A DNA stretch of 64,000 bases from an uncultured Opitutia bacterium (GTDB lineage: Bacteria; Verrucomicrobiota; Verrucomicrobiia; Opitutales; Opitutaceae): assembly GCA_903872505.1 (NCBI GenBank), contig CAIQKV010000074.1, positions 17,036 to 81,035 of the forward strand, read 5' to 3'. The notes beneath the pieces were generated by a model. The model saw only the letters and a list, made by a program, of their open reading frames with translations. It searched no databases and was not told the origin of the DNA. How positions within the stretch are numbered: position 1 is the stretch's first letter; every line of letters begins with the position of its first letter. Position numbers and translations under genes: made by a program. Positions 44,355 through 52,317 of this stretch are shown piece by piece.

Positions 44355-44477
44355 CCGGGCAGGATCACGGAAAGGCCCGGGAACGGAAGCGCGGAAAATC
44401 CACCGGCCCGATTTTCGGGCGCGCGGCCAGATGATTTTTGACAGGGTGGCGGGGCGGGCCCACCGTGGCGGTGCACG

Positions 44478-45116
44478 ATGTCCCTCGCCGACCACAGGAA
44501 AGAATATGCCCTCGCCGGGCTCGCCGAGAAGGACCTCGCCCGCGATCCGTTCCGGCAGTTTGAAAAGTGGTTCCAAGAGGCGGAGGCCTCCAAGCTGGTC
44601 GAGCCGAACGCCATGGTGCTCGCCAGCGCCACGCGTGACGGGCGCCCCTCGGCGCGCGCCGTGCTGCTCAAGAGCGTGGACGGGCGGGGTTTTGTTTTTT
44701 TCACGAATTACGAGAGCCGCAAGGGCCGCGAACTCGACGCCAACCCGCGGGCCTCGCTGGTGTTTCCCTGGTTCGCATTCGAGCGGCAGGTTATCGTGGA
44801 GGGCCCGGTGGCCAAGGTGCCGCGGGAGGAGTCGGAGGCCTATTTTCACAGCCGGCCCCCGGCGAGCCAGCTGGCGGCCTGGGCGTCGGCGCAAAGCACC
44901 ATCATCCCCGGCCGCAAGGCGCTCGAGGAGGCGATGAAAGACCTGGAAAAAAAATACGCCGGGCGGAAAGTGCCCGTCCCGCCGCACTGGGGCGGCTTCC
45001 GGCTCGCGCCCGAGACGGTGGAGTTCTGGCAGGGCCGGCGCAGCCGGCTCCATGACCGCCTGCGCTACCGCCGCGGCAGCGACGGCAGCTGGACCGTGGA
45101 GCGGCTCGCACCTTGA
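44478..45116 (+). CDS. pdxH: Pyridoxamine 5'-phosphate oxidase
   Basis: 212 residues. The FMN-binding RAVLLKSVDGRGFVFFTNYES, the RQVIVEGPVAKVP loop, SRPPASQLAAWASAQS and the C-terminal PHWGGFRLAPETVEFWQGR followed by RLHDRLRY are the standard PdxH motifs. It oxidises PNP and PMP to pyridoxal phosphate. The TTG start of the histidine kinase gene overlaps its stop. Confidence 0.94.
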   Translation: MSLADHRKEYALAGLAEKDLARDPFRQFEKWFQEAEASKLVEPNAMVLASATRDGRPSARAVLLKSVDGRGFVFFTNYESRKGRELDANPRASLVFPWFAFERQVIVEGPVAKVPREESEAYFHSRPPASQLAAWASAQSTIIPGRKALEEAMKDLEKKYAGRKVPVPPHWGGFRLAPETVEFWQGRRSRLHDRLRYRRGSDGSWTVERLAP

Positions 45117-46654
45117 AAACGCCGCCCCACTCCGCCGTGCCGCCCGCCCTGCTGGCTGCGGCGCTGCATTCGCTCGACGAAGGCATTGTCGTCGCCCGCC
45201 GGGGCGCCGCCGCCGGCGGCCTCGAGATCCTGTTTGCGAACGCGGTTTTTTGCGCGATGACCGGGTACCCGGAATCAGCCCTCCGGGGCCGGCGGCACGG
45301 GTTGCTGCACGGCGAGAAGACCGACGTGGCCAAGATCGTCTCGTGGCAGCGCACGGCCCGGCCCGGCCAGTCGTTCGCGGGGGAAGGCTACCTCCGGCGC
45401 AAGGATGGCGGCGTCCTCCATGCCGCGTGGAATTTCAGCCTGATCCCCGCCAGCCGGGGCCGGGCGGTTCACGTCGTGGCGACCTACCGGGACACGACGG
45501 AGAAGCGCCGCCTGCAGGAGGCGCTCCTGCATGCGCAGCGGCTCGACGCGGTCGGCCGGCTGGCCGGCGGCGTGGCGCATGATTTCAACAACCTGCTCTC
45601 CGTCATCAACGGCTACTGCCAGATCATGGCCAGCCAGGTGGCGGACCAGCCGCCGCTCCTGAAGGGGATCGATGTGATCCACCGGGCGGGCCAGAAGGCC
45701 GCCGCGCTCACGCGCCAGCTGCTCGCCTTCGGCCGCCGCGAGCCGCTGAAGGCGCGGGTGATCAACCTCAACCGGCTGGTCCACGGCAATGCCGACATTC
45801 TCTCCCGGATGCTGGGCGAATCGGGCCGGCTGAAGCTCGCCCTCGCCCGGAACATCGGGCAGGTGCGCACCAACCCGGTGCAATTCCAGCAGGTGCTGCT
45901 CAACCTGGTGCTCAACGCCCGCGATGCGCTCCGGGCCAACGGCCAGGTGGTCATCCGCACCGCCCGCCGGAACGTCCGGTCCGGCCTCAACCGCCGTGCC
46001 ACCGATGCGGCGCCCGGCCGCTACGTCTGCCTGAGCGTCAGCGACAACGGCATTGGCATGGACGCGGAGACGCAGCGGCAGCTGTTTGAGCCGTTCTTCA
46101 CCACCAAGCCCGAGGGCGAGGGCACCGGCCTGGGGCTTTCCCTGGTCTACGGCGTGGTGGAGCAGAGCGGCGGATTCATCACCGTGAAGAGCGAACTGGG
46201 GGCGGGCTCGACGTTCGAGATCCTGCTGCCCGAGACCAACGAGCCGGCCGAACCCCCGGAGCGGACTGCCGCGATTGCACCCCTGCCGTCCACCCGCGGC
46301 CACGAGTCGGTCCTGCTGATCGAGAAGGACGACCTGCTGCGCAAGATGGTCGCCGGCATTTTGACCGCCGACGGCTACCACGTGGCGGCGACGCGGAGCC
46401 CGGCGGCCGCGCGGCGCGAGGCCCGGCACCTGCCCAAGCCGGCGCAGCTGCTGATCGCGAGCCTCACCAGCGAGGGCGAAAAGCTCGCCCGCGCGCTGCA
46501 GGCCGCGGAACCAAACCTGCGCATCCTCTGCACCACCGGCCGCGAGCGCGCGCCCGCCCTCGGCTGGCTCAAGCGCCGCCGGTGCGCCTACCTGCCGAAG
46601 CCCTACGCACTCAGCGAACTCCTGAAACGGGCGCGCGCGCTGCTGGATGCCTGA
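45113..46654 (+). CDS. PAS-domain sensor histidine kinase with degenerate receiver domain
   Basis: 513 residues from a TTG start overlapping the pdxH stop. A PAS domain occupies ~15-125 (IVVARRGAAAGG, FCAMTGYPESAL, EGYLRRKDGGVL). The HisKA helix has the phosphoacceptor H156 in GGVAHDFNNLLSVI, and the HATPase domain (~265-375) has NLVLNARDAL, DNGIGMD and GTGLGLSLVYG. The C-terminal ~120 residues have the receiver fold (VLLIEKDDLLRKMVAG, YLPKPYALSELL), but the usual phosphoacceptor Asp is Ser in LLIASLTSEG. No transmembrane helix is seen, so it is probably cytoplasmic. Confidence 0.9.
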   Translation: MKTPPHSAVPPALLAAALHSLDEGIVVARRGAAAGGLEILFANAVFCAMTGYPESALRGRRHGLLHGEKTDVAKIVSWQRTARPGQSFAGEGYLRRKDGGVLHAAWNFSLIPASRGRAVHVVATYRDTTEKRRLQEALLHAQRLDAVGRLAGGVAHDFNNLLSVINGYCQIMASQVADQPPLLKGIDVIHRAGQKAAALTRQLLAFGRREPLKARVINLNRLVHGNADILSRMLGESGRLKLALARNIGQVRTNPVQFQQVLLNLVLNARDALRANGQVVIRTARRNVRSGLNRRATDAAPGRYVCLSVSDNGIGMDAETQRQLFEPFFTTKPEGEGTGLGLSLVYGVVEQSGGFITVKSELGAGSTFEILLPETNEPAEPPERTAAIAPLPSTRGHESVLLIEKDDLLRKMVAGILTADGYHVAATRSPAAARREARHLPKPAQLLIASLTSEGEKLARALQAAEPNLRILCTTGRERAPALGWLKRRRCAYLPKPYALSELLKRARALLDA

Positions 46655-46684
46655 GCCGCAGGGCGGTGGCGCGGGACGGAAAAC

Positions 46685-47404
46685 ATGGCCCTGGAGATTT
46701 TACCCATCCGCACCGGCGGCGCCGCGGAGAATATGGCGGTCGATTTCCTGCTGCTGCAGCGGTACCCGCGGGCCGCGGTACCGCGCTTCCGGCACTACGG
46801 CTGGCGCGGGCCGGCCTTCACCTTCGGGTATGCCCAGAAGATCGCGTTCATCCGCGGCACGCTCCCACCGGGCGCTACGCTGGATCTTTGCCGGCGGCCG
46901 ACCGGCGGCGGCCTGGTCGATCACCGTGACGACTGGACGTACGCGCTGGTGATTCCGCGCGGGCATCCGCTTGAGGAGCAGCGGGCGGCGCAGAGCTATC
47001 GCGAGGTGCATGAGGCGCTGGCCGCGGCGCTCGCCGGCCAGGGTGTGCCCGCGGTGACCAAGCAGTCATGCGAACCGCCCGTGGCTGGCCAAACCTGCGC
47101 GGCGAGCGGCGTGTGCTTCCAGCGCGCGGAGCTCTACGACGTGGTGCACGGGGGCAGCGGGGAAAAAATCGCCGGCGCCGCCCAGAAGCGGAACAAGCAC
47201 GGGCTGCTCTTCCAGGGCTCGATCTGGCGGCCGGCCGCGGGTGCGCCGGTTGATTGGGACAGGTTTCATGACGACTTTGCCGCACGGCTGGCCGCGGTGC
47301 TCGGCACGACCGCCGAGCCGGTGCCCTGGCCCGAGCTGAACGAGGACGAGGTCAGCGGGCTGACCGAGCAGTACTCCGCGCCCGAGTGGCTGGAAGCCCG
47401 CTAG
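46685..47404 (+). CDS. Lipoate--protein ligase-like (BPL/LplA/LipB family)
   Basis: 239 residues. The adenylate-forming fold is marked by RRPTGGGLVDHRDDWTYALV near residue 70 and the catalytic-lysine region GEKIAGAAQKRNKHGLLFQGS near 165. These enzymes attach lipoate or octanoate to lipoyl domains or biotin to BCCP; the exact acyl group is not distinguishable. A Cys-rich ASGVCF segment precedes the lysine region. Members of this size often act as lipoate or octanoyl transferases. It follows the sensor kinase by 30 bases. Confidence 0.8.
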   Translation: MALEILPIRTGGAAENMAVDFLLLQRYPRAAVPRFRHYGWRGPAFTFGYAQKIAFIRGTLPPGATLDLCRRPTGGGLVDHRDDWTYALVIPRGHPLEEQRAAQSYREVHEALAAALAGQGVPAVTKQSCEPPVAGQTCAASGVCFQRAELYDVVHGGSGEKIAGAAQKRNKHGLLFQGSIWRPAAGAPVDWDRFHDDFAARLAAVLGTTAEPVPWPELNEDEVSGLTEQYSAPEWLEAR

Positions 47405-47419
47405 GCCGGCCCGTCGCGG

Positions 47420-49588
47420 CTACTTGGCGGCGCCGGCGGACTCGGCGGCGGCGGGTTTTTCCACGGGCGCGCTGGCGGTGAACGGCCACGTGCCCAGCAC
47501 CTTGGCGGTGACCAGCGCGGCGAGGATGATCACGACGAGGAGAAAAGCCAGCCGGCGCTGGCGCGAGGCGCTCTTGTCCTCGTAGGGATCGATGAGGGAG
47601 CGATGGGCGCCCGCCGGCAGCGCGGCCTGCTCGGTCAGCGCCGTGCCCAGCGGGATGTTGATTTGCAAGCGGCCGTTGATCGCCCAGCCGTTGGCTTCCA
47701 GGAGCGGGCCGATCGTGCGCTGGCGGAGCTTGATCCACGCAATGATCACCGAGGGCAGGGAAATCGCCAGCATGAGCGCAATGAGCACCAGCGGCAGCTG
47801 CCAAGGGGCGAGCCGGGCGAGGCCGGTGGCCAGGGTGGCGAGGGCGCCGCCAATCGCGCCGACGGCGACGCCGAGGGCGGCCACCGTGCCGATGTCGATT
47901 TTTTTCGGCACCGGCGGAGCCTTCGCGGCATCCGCGGCCAGGATGGCGCCGGCGGTTTCTGCGTCCGCCTGCGCGGCGCGCTTGGCGACCTGTTCCTCGA
48001 TCATGCGGACGAACTTCTTGTACGGCGACCAGAACGCCTGGCGCAGGCCGATGGGATTATCCACGATCTTGATGATCGTGGCGTCCCAGTCGTGTCCCAG
48101 GCGGTCGTAGAACACGCCGTTGCGGCCGACGAAGAGGTAATCGCTGTCGCCCTGGGTGAAACAGGCGGCGATCTTCATGGTCTCCCCGCCGGGACGATGG
48201 CAGTCGAGATAGGTGATGTAGGCCTTGCTCGTGGTGGCGAGGACGGCGTGCGCGCTGGGATTATCCACCCGGATGCACAGCTCGCAGGAGCGGTTGTCGA
48301 GATAGAGCGTGCCAGCCTGGAACACCGCCAGCCGGTCCGGGGAGTAGAAGTCGGAAAAGTTGACGAAATTGTGGAGCAGCGTCCGCAGGTCGCGGTGGTA
48401 GCGCACTAGGCGGTCCACCGCATTGAGGGCGTTAAACTCCGGCTCCAACGCCTTATCCTGGGCGAGGAGGCGGTCGAGCGCCGCGCGGCCCCGGCCCGCG
48501 AGCAGCTCGCGGGAGCGGGCCAGCCCGAGTTTTTCCACGGCCGAGCCGGCCTTGTCGCCCAGCCACGCCTCGTAGGCGGAAAACCGGGCGTTGAGCGCCA
48601 GCCACTCCGCCTCGGTGAGGGTGGTCTTGGTGGCGCCGTAGGCGGGGGTGATCACGGTGGCGTGCAGCGCGGCCAGGGCTGCGGCCCAGGCCGGGTTGAC
48701 GGTCGCAAGCAGCGGGAGCGGCCGGTCCGGCTCGATGCGGGCCAGGGGGAAACTCGCGACCTCCTCGGCGGTGGACTTCAGGTCCTTCGCGGCGATGGCG
48801 AGGTATTCGCTCTCCGGGCGGTTGAGCGCGGCGGTGGCGCGGTAGTCAAACGCCGCGAGCCGGCAGCGGATGAAATAGTCGTCCACCTTGGCACGGACGG
48901 CCTTGATCGCGGCGCAGGCCGCGCCGGTGGCGGAGCCGAACGCGGCGATGTCCCAGGCGGAACCCTTCCCGGCCCACGCGACATAGGCGGCCAGCTCGGT
49001 GAAAAAGGCGGCCGTCATCTCCGCGGTGATCCCGATCGCGCCGGTGCGGCCGGGCGCGCCGCCGAGGCACGCAATGATGTCCTTGATCAGCGCCTGGGCG
49101 TCGGCATCGGTGGTGGCCTCCGGCCGGACGACCCCGTCGCCGCACAGCACATTGGCCTCGAAAAGCTTGGTGGAGTCCGCTGTGGCGGAGACGGGAATGG
49201 CGCTCGCCCCGGCCTGGCCCAGGCTCGCGAGAATCTGTTTCGCGCAGGCCAGGAGGGCCTGGCCGTCCGGGGTGGCGTCGTTGATGGCGTCGAGGGGCAG
49301 GGAATCCGCGCCCCGCAGGAGCACCGCGGGGTCCTTCAGGCGCGCCGCCGCCCACTGCACGGCCGCGACCAACTCCGGCACCCGGATGCGGCCGTCGCCG
49401 TCGCCATCGATCAGGGCGAGCGTCTTCTCATCGAGCTCGAGGCCCTTGACCGGGCAGGACAGCGCCACCCAGAGCTTTTGGTTGAGCTGATCCAGCGCGA
49501 GCAGATCCCCGGCGGTGGTGAGGGCGACTTGGTCGAGCCCGCCGGTGCGGAAGAAATTCCAAGGGTGGGGGGTGGCGGTGGAGGACAT
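47420..49588 (-). CDS. Large EF-hand-containing membrane protein of unknown function
   Basis: 722 residues from ATG 49588. A calcium-binding EF-hand loop is DGDGDGRIRVPE (residues 61-72). The region ~80-600 is helical with no recognisable domain. Three hydrophobic helices near the C-terminus (AALGVAVGAIGGALATL, LPLVLIALMLAISLPSVII, LAFLLVVIILAALVTAKVL) anchor it, so most of the protein lies on one side of the membrane. The C-terminal tail ends KPAAAESAGAAK. It is convergent with the lipoate-ligase-like gene, and the RNA methyltransferase gene lies ~57 bases upstream. Confidence 0.65.
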   Translation of the reverse strand: MSSTATPHPWNFFRTGGLDQVALTTAGDLLALDQLNQKLWVALSCPVKGLELDEKTLALIDGDGDGRIRVPELVAAVQWAAARLKDPAVLLRGADSLPLDAINDATPDGQALLACAKQILASLGQAGASAIPVSATADSTKLFEANVLCGDGVVRPEATTDADAQALIKDIIACLGGAPGRTGAIGITAEMTAAFFTELAAYVAWAGKGSAWDIAAFGSATGAACAAIKAVRAKVDDYFIRCRLAAFDYRATAALNRPESEYLAIAAKDLKSTAEEVASFPLARIEPDRPLPLLATVNPAWAAALAALHATVITPAYGATKTTLTEAEWLALNARFSAYEAWLGDKAGSAVEKLGLARSRELLAGRGRAALDRLLAQDKALEPEFNALNAVDRLVRYHRDLRTLLHNFVNFSDFYSPDRLAVFQAGTLYLDNRSCELCIRVDNPSAHAVLATTSKAYITYLDCHRPGGETMKIAACFTQGDSDYLFVGRNGVFYDRLGHDWDATIIKIVDNPIGLRQAFWSPYKKFVRMIEEQVAKRAAQADAETAGAILAADAAKAPPVPKKIDIGTVAALGVAVGAIGGALATLATGLARLAPWQLPLVLIALMLAISLPSVIIAWIKLRQRTIGPLLEANGWAINGRLQINIPLGTALTEQAALPAGAHRSLIDPYEDKSASRQRRLAFLLVVIILAALVTAKVLGTWPFTASAPVEKPAAAESAGAAK

Positions 49589-49645
49589 GGGAATAGGGAA
49601 GCTTGGAAAAACCCCGGGGCGTGACAATGCGCGAAATCCGCGGGC

Positions 49646-50923
49646 CTAGGAGCGCCGGAGCGTGATGACGCACTCGAGGTGGCGGGTCTGCGGAAACAGG
49701 TCGAAGGGCTGGACGGCCGTGAGCGCGTAGCCGGCGGCGAGGAAGCCCTTCAGGTCGCGCATCTGCGTGGCCGGGTCGCACGAGACATAGACCACGGCGC
49801 GCGGCCCGAAGGCGAGGAGCTGGGCCAGGAAGCCGGCGTCGCAGCCCTTGCGCGGCGGATCGATGATCACGGCGGTGTCGGCGGCCACGAAGTCGAGCCC
49901 GGCGAAGATGGCCGCGGCGTCGCCCGCCTGGAAGGTGGCGTTGGCGATGCCGTTGGCCGCGGCGTTTTCCCGGGCGAAGGCGATGCTGCTCTCGCTGATT
50001 TCCACGCCGGCCACGCGGTCGAAGGCCGGGGCCGCGGCGAGGGCGAACAGGCCGCTGCCGCAGTACGCATCGACCAACAGGCGCGCGCCGCTGGCGGCGG
50101 CCTGGTCGCGGACATAGCCGGTGAAGGCCGGCAGGATGAACGGGTTGTTCTGGAAAAAATCGCGGGCGCGGAAACGCAGCTTCAGGGCGCCAACGCTCTC
50201 GGTGATGATGGCCTCGTAATCGGTCGTGACCGCGCCGTCCGCCTCGCGGAGCAGCAGGGTGGCGCCGTGGGTGTAGGAGGCGCGCCGGGCCAGGACCTCG
50301 GCGCGGACCGCCGTCAGGCGCTCGTTGATCGCCGGCGTGGCGATCGGGCAGTCCGGCACGTCCAGCAGGTCGAAGCGCGTGCCCTGGCGCAGGAAACCGA
50401 TCGGCATCGGCAGGCCCTCGCGCGGCGGGTTGAAGTGCGGCGTGATCTTGGACCGGTAGCCGAACTCGCGGGGCGAGGGCATGACGGACGCGACGGGAAA
50501 CTCGACGCCGGCCATATGCAGCAGGAGCTCGGCGACCTGGCGCTGTTTCCAGGCGAGCTGGGCGGCGTACGCCAGGTGCTGGTACTGGCACCCGCCGCAG
50601 CGGCCGAACAGCGGGCAGCGGGCCGCCACGCGGTCCGGCGAGGGCGCGAGCACTTTCAGGAGATCAGCCTCGGAGAAATTCTTGTGGTTGCGGAACACCC
50701 GCACCCGCACGCGCTCGCCGGGGAGGGCGAACGGCACCATGACCACCCAGCCGGTGGAATTTTCGTTTTTCGAATCCCGATTTTCGATTTCCGGCAACCG
50801 GACGCGACCGAGGCCGGAGCCGAGGTTGGTAAGCGTGGCAATCTCCAGCTCGAGCTCGGCGTGATAGGCGAACGGCTGGTCGTTGAATTTCTTGGGTTTG
50901 GCCACGAAACCCACGAAATACAC
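49646..50923 (-). CDS. TrmA/RlmD-family 23S rRNA/tRNA (uracil-5-)-methyltransferase
   Basis: 425 residues if translation starts at the GTG at 50923, which lies within a repeat. An N-terminal TRAM domain has an unusual EIENRDSKNENSTG insertion (~45-58). The 4Fe-4S cysteines appear in CPLFGRCGGCQYQHL, motif I in DAYCGSGLFALAAA, and the catalytic cysteine in VYVSCDPATQMRDL. It is a TrmA-superfamily enzyme making m5U in 23S rRNA or tRNA; the specific site is not determinable. The first start not within the repeat is at residue ~62, which would truncate TRAM. Confidence 0.88.
   Translation of the reverse strand: MYFVGFVAKPKKFNDQPFAYHAELELEIATLTNLGSGLGRVRLPEIENRDSKNENSTGWVVMVPFALPGERVRVRVFRNHKNFSEADLLKVLAPSPDRVAARCPLFGRCGGCQYQHLAYAAQLAWKQRQVAELLLHMAGVEFPVASVMPSPREFGYRSKITPHFNPPREGLPMPIGFLRQGTRFDLLDVPDCPIATPAINERLTAVRAEVLARRASYTHGATLLLREADGAVTTDYEAIITESVGALKLRFRARDFFQNNPFILPAFTGYVRDQAAASGARLLVDAYCGSGLFALAAAPAFDRVAGVEISESSIAFARENAAANGIANATFQAGDAAAIFAGLDFVAADTAVIIDPPRKGCDAGFLAQLLAFGPRAVVYVSCDPATQMRDLKGFLAAGYALTAVQPFDLFPQTRHLECVITLRRS
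50756..50794. repeat. AT-rich TTTCGAAT-type microrepeat inside the TrmA-family gene
   Basis: A 39-base tract (GGAATTTTCGTTTTTCGAAT, then CCCGATTTTCGATTTCCGG), AT-rich in a GC-rich gene, keeping the frame and encoding EIENRDSKNENST. It is related to the tracts at 8347-8380 and 54495-54525. Confidence 0.75.
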
Positions 50924-50976
50924 GAAAGGGCCGGAAACGAAGATGTTTTATTTCGTGTGTTTGGTGTGTTTCGTGG
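50902..50976. repeat. Inverted repeat of CACGAAA units at the start of the TrmA-family gene
   Basis: The left arm, 50902-50927, is three tandem ~9-base units of the CCACGAAAC type. The right arm, 50951-50976, is three matching TTTCGTGTG-type units in inverted orientation, with a 23-base spacer. The putative GTG start of the TrmA-family gene falls inside the left arm, so its first ~8 residues (MYFVGFVA) are repeat-encoded. It lies just upstream of the divergent SpoU-family gene. Confidence 0.7.
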
Positions 50977-50988
50977 TGACCTCATCCC

Positions 50989-51798
50989 GTGACCCCCGAG
51001 AAAATCAGCAGCCTGCAGAATCCGCGGATCAAGCAGCTCGTGAAGCTGCGCGACCGGGGGCCGCGCGACGAGGCCGGGGTGTTCCTGGTCGAGGGCTACC
51101 GCGAGATCCGGCGCGCGCTGGAGAAAGCGGTCGCGCCGGCCGAGCTGTACTATGCGCCGGAGTGGTTCCTGGGCGAAAACGAGCCTGCGCTCATCGCGCA
51201 GGCGGCGGCCGCCGGCGCCCAGGTCTTTGAGCTGACCAAGGCGGCTTTCGCCAAGGTCGCGTACCGGGAGCGGCCCGACGGGCTGCTCGCAGTCGTGCCG
51301 CAGTGGCGGCGCGGGCTGGGCGACCTGAAGCTGCCGGCATCGCCGCTGCTCCTCGTGGTCGAGGCCATCGAGAAGCCGGGCAACCTCGGCACTATCCTGC
51401 GCGGCGCGGACGCCGCGGGGTGTGACGGCGTGATCGTCTGCGACCCGGTGACGGACATCTTCAACCCCAATGTCGTACGCGCCTCCACGGGCGTCCTCTT
51501 TTCCGTGCCGGTGGTGGTGGAGGAGAACACGCGGGTGCGCGCCTGGCTGCGGGAGAATAAAATCCGGGTCGTCGCGACCACGCCGGCGGCGGAGACGCTT
51601 TACACGGCGGCGGATTTACGCGGCCCGCTCGCGGTGGTGATGGGCAGCGAGCAATACGGCCTGAGCGAGTTCTGGCTGACGCACGCCGACCTGCCGGTCC
51701 GCATTCCCATGGCCGGCCAGGCCGACTCGCTCAACGTGGCCATGGCCACGATCATCACGCTGTTCGAGGCGGTGCGGCAGCGCGGCGGCGTCCGCTGA
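50989..51798 (+). CDS. SpoU/TrmH-family RNA 2'-O-ribose methyltransferase (RlmB-like)
   Basis: 269 residues from a GTG start. An N-terminal SpoU_sub_bind-like half (AGVFLVEGYREIRRALEK) precedes the knotted SPOUT domain with motif 1 EAIEKPGNLGTILRGADAAG, VVMGSEQYGLSE and motif 3 IPMAGQADSLNVAMATIITL. It methylates 2'-OH in 23S rRNA or tRNA. The exact target cannot be determined. It is divergent from the TrmA-family gene. Confidence 0.85.
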   Translation: MTPEKISSLQNPRIKQLVKLRDRGPRDEAGVFLVEGYREIRRALEKAVAPAELYYAPEWFLGENEPALIAQAAAAGAQVFELTKAAFAKVAYRERPDGLLAVVPQWRRGLGDLKLPASPLLLVVEAIEKPGNLGTILRGADAAGCDGVIVCDPVTDIFNPNVVRASTGVLFSVPVVVEENTRVRAWLRENKIRVVATTPAAETLYTAADLRGPLAVVMGSEQYGLSEFWLTHADLPVRIPMAGQADSLNVAMATIITLFEAVRQRGGVR

Positions 51799-51801
51799 GC
51801 G

Positions 51802-52317
51802 CTACGGCCGGGTGAGCCGGGCGACCAGCGCCCGGTAGGGCGGCAGGAGCGCAACGGCCATCACGAGTTTCACCCCGAGATCGCCGGCGGCGAGGTGGAG
51901 CCAGGGAAATTTGCTGCCCGCGAAGGCGAGGCTGAAAAAGATGGCGGTGTCCACCACCGAGGCCGCGACCGAGCCCAGCAGCGGGGCCTTCCACCAGCTC
52001 AATTTTCTCAACCGGTTGAACACTGCGACGTCGAGCAGCTGCGAGACGATGAAGGCCGAGCCGGACGCCACGGCGATGCGCGGCGGCGCAAGGAGGGCCG
52101 AGCACACGAGGCCGGTGGCAAAGCCCAGCCAGGCGACGCGGCGCGCGAGCTGCGGCCCGGCGACGCGGTTGCAGACATCCGTGACGAGGTAGGCCACCGG
52201 GTAGGAAAACGCGCCCCATGTCAGCCAGGCGTTGAGCGGAAACTGCACCAGCAGGTTGGAGACCAGCACGATCGCGGCCATGGCGAGGGCGGGCGGAATG
52301 AGTTGGCGTGCCTTCAT
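51802..52317 (-). CDS. VUT-family (YhhQ-like) transporter, possible queuosine-precursor transporter
   Basis: 171 residues with about six membrane helices: VLVSNLLVQFPLNAWLTWGAFSY, DVCNRVAGPQLARR, ISQLLDVAVF-type helices and PLLGSVAASVVDTAIFFSLAF. The VTDVCNR element and SQLLDVAVFN match the VUT/YhhQ group, of which some import queuine or queuosine precursors. Its start overlaps the oleD stop in ATGA. Co-occurrence with queC/queE 5 kb away is suggestive but not adjacent. Confidence 0.75.
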   Translation of the reverse strand: MKARQLIPPALAMAAIVLVSNLLVQFPLNAWLTWGAFSYPVAYLVTDVCNRVAGPQLARRVAWLGFATGLVCSALLAPPRIAVASGSAFIVSQLLDVAVFNRLRKLSWWKAPLLGSVAASVVDTAIFFSLAFAGSKFPWLHLAAGDLGVKLVMAVALLPPYRALVARLTRP

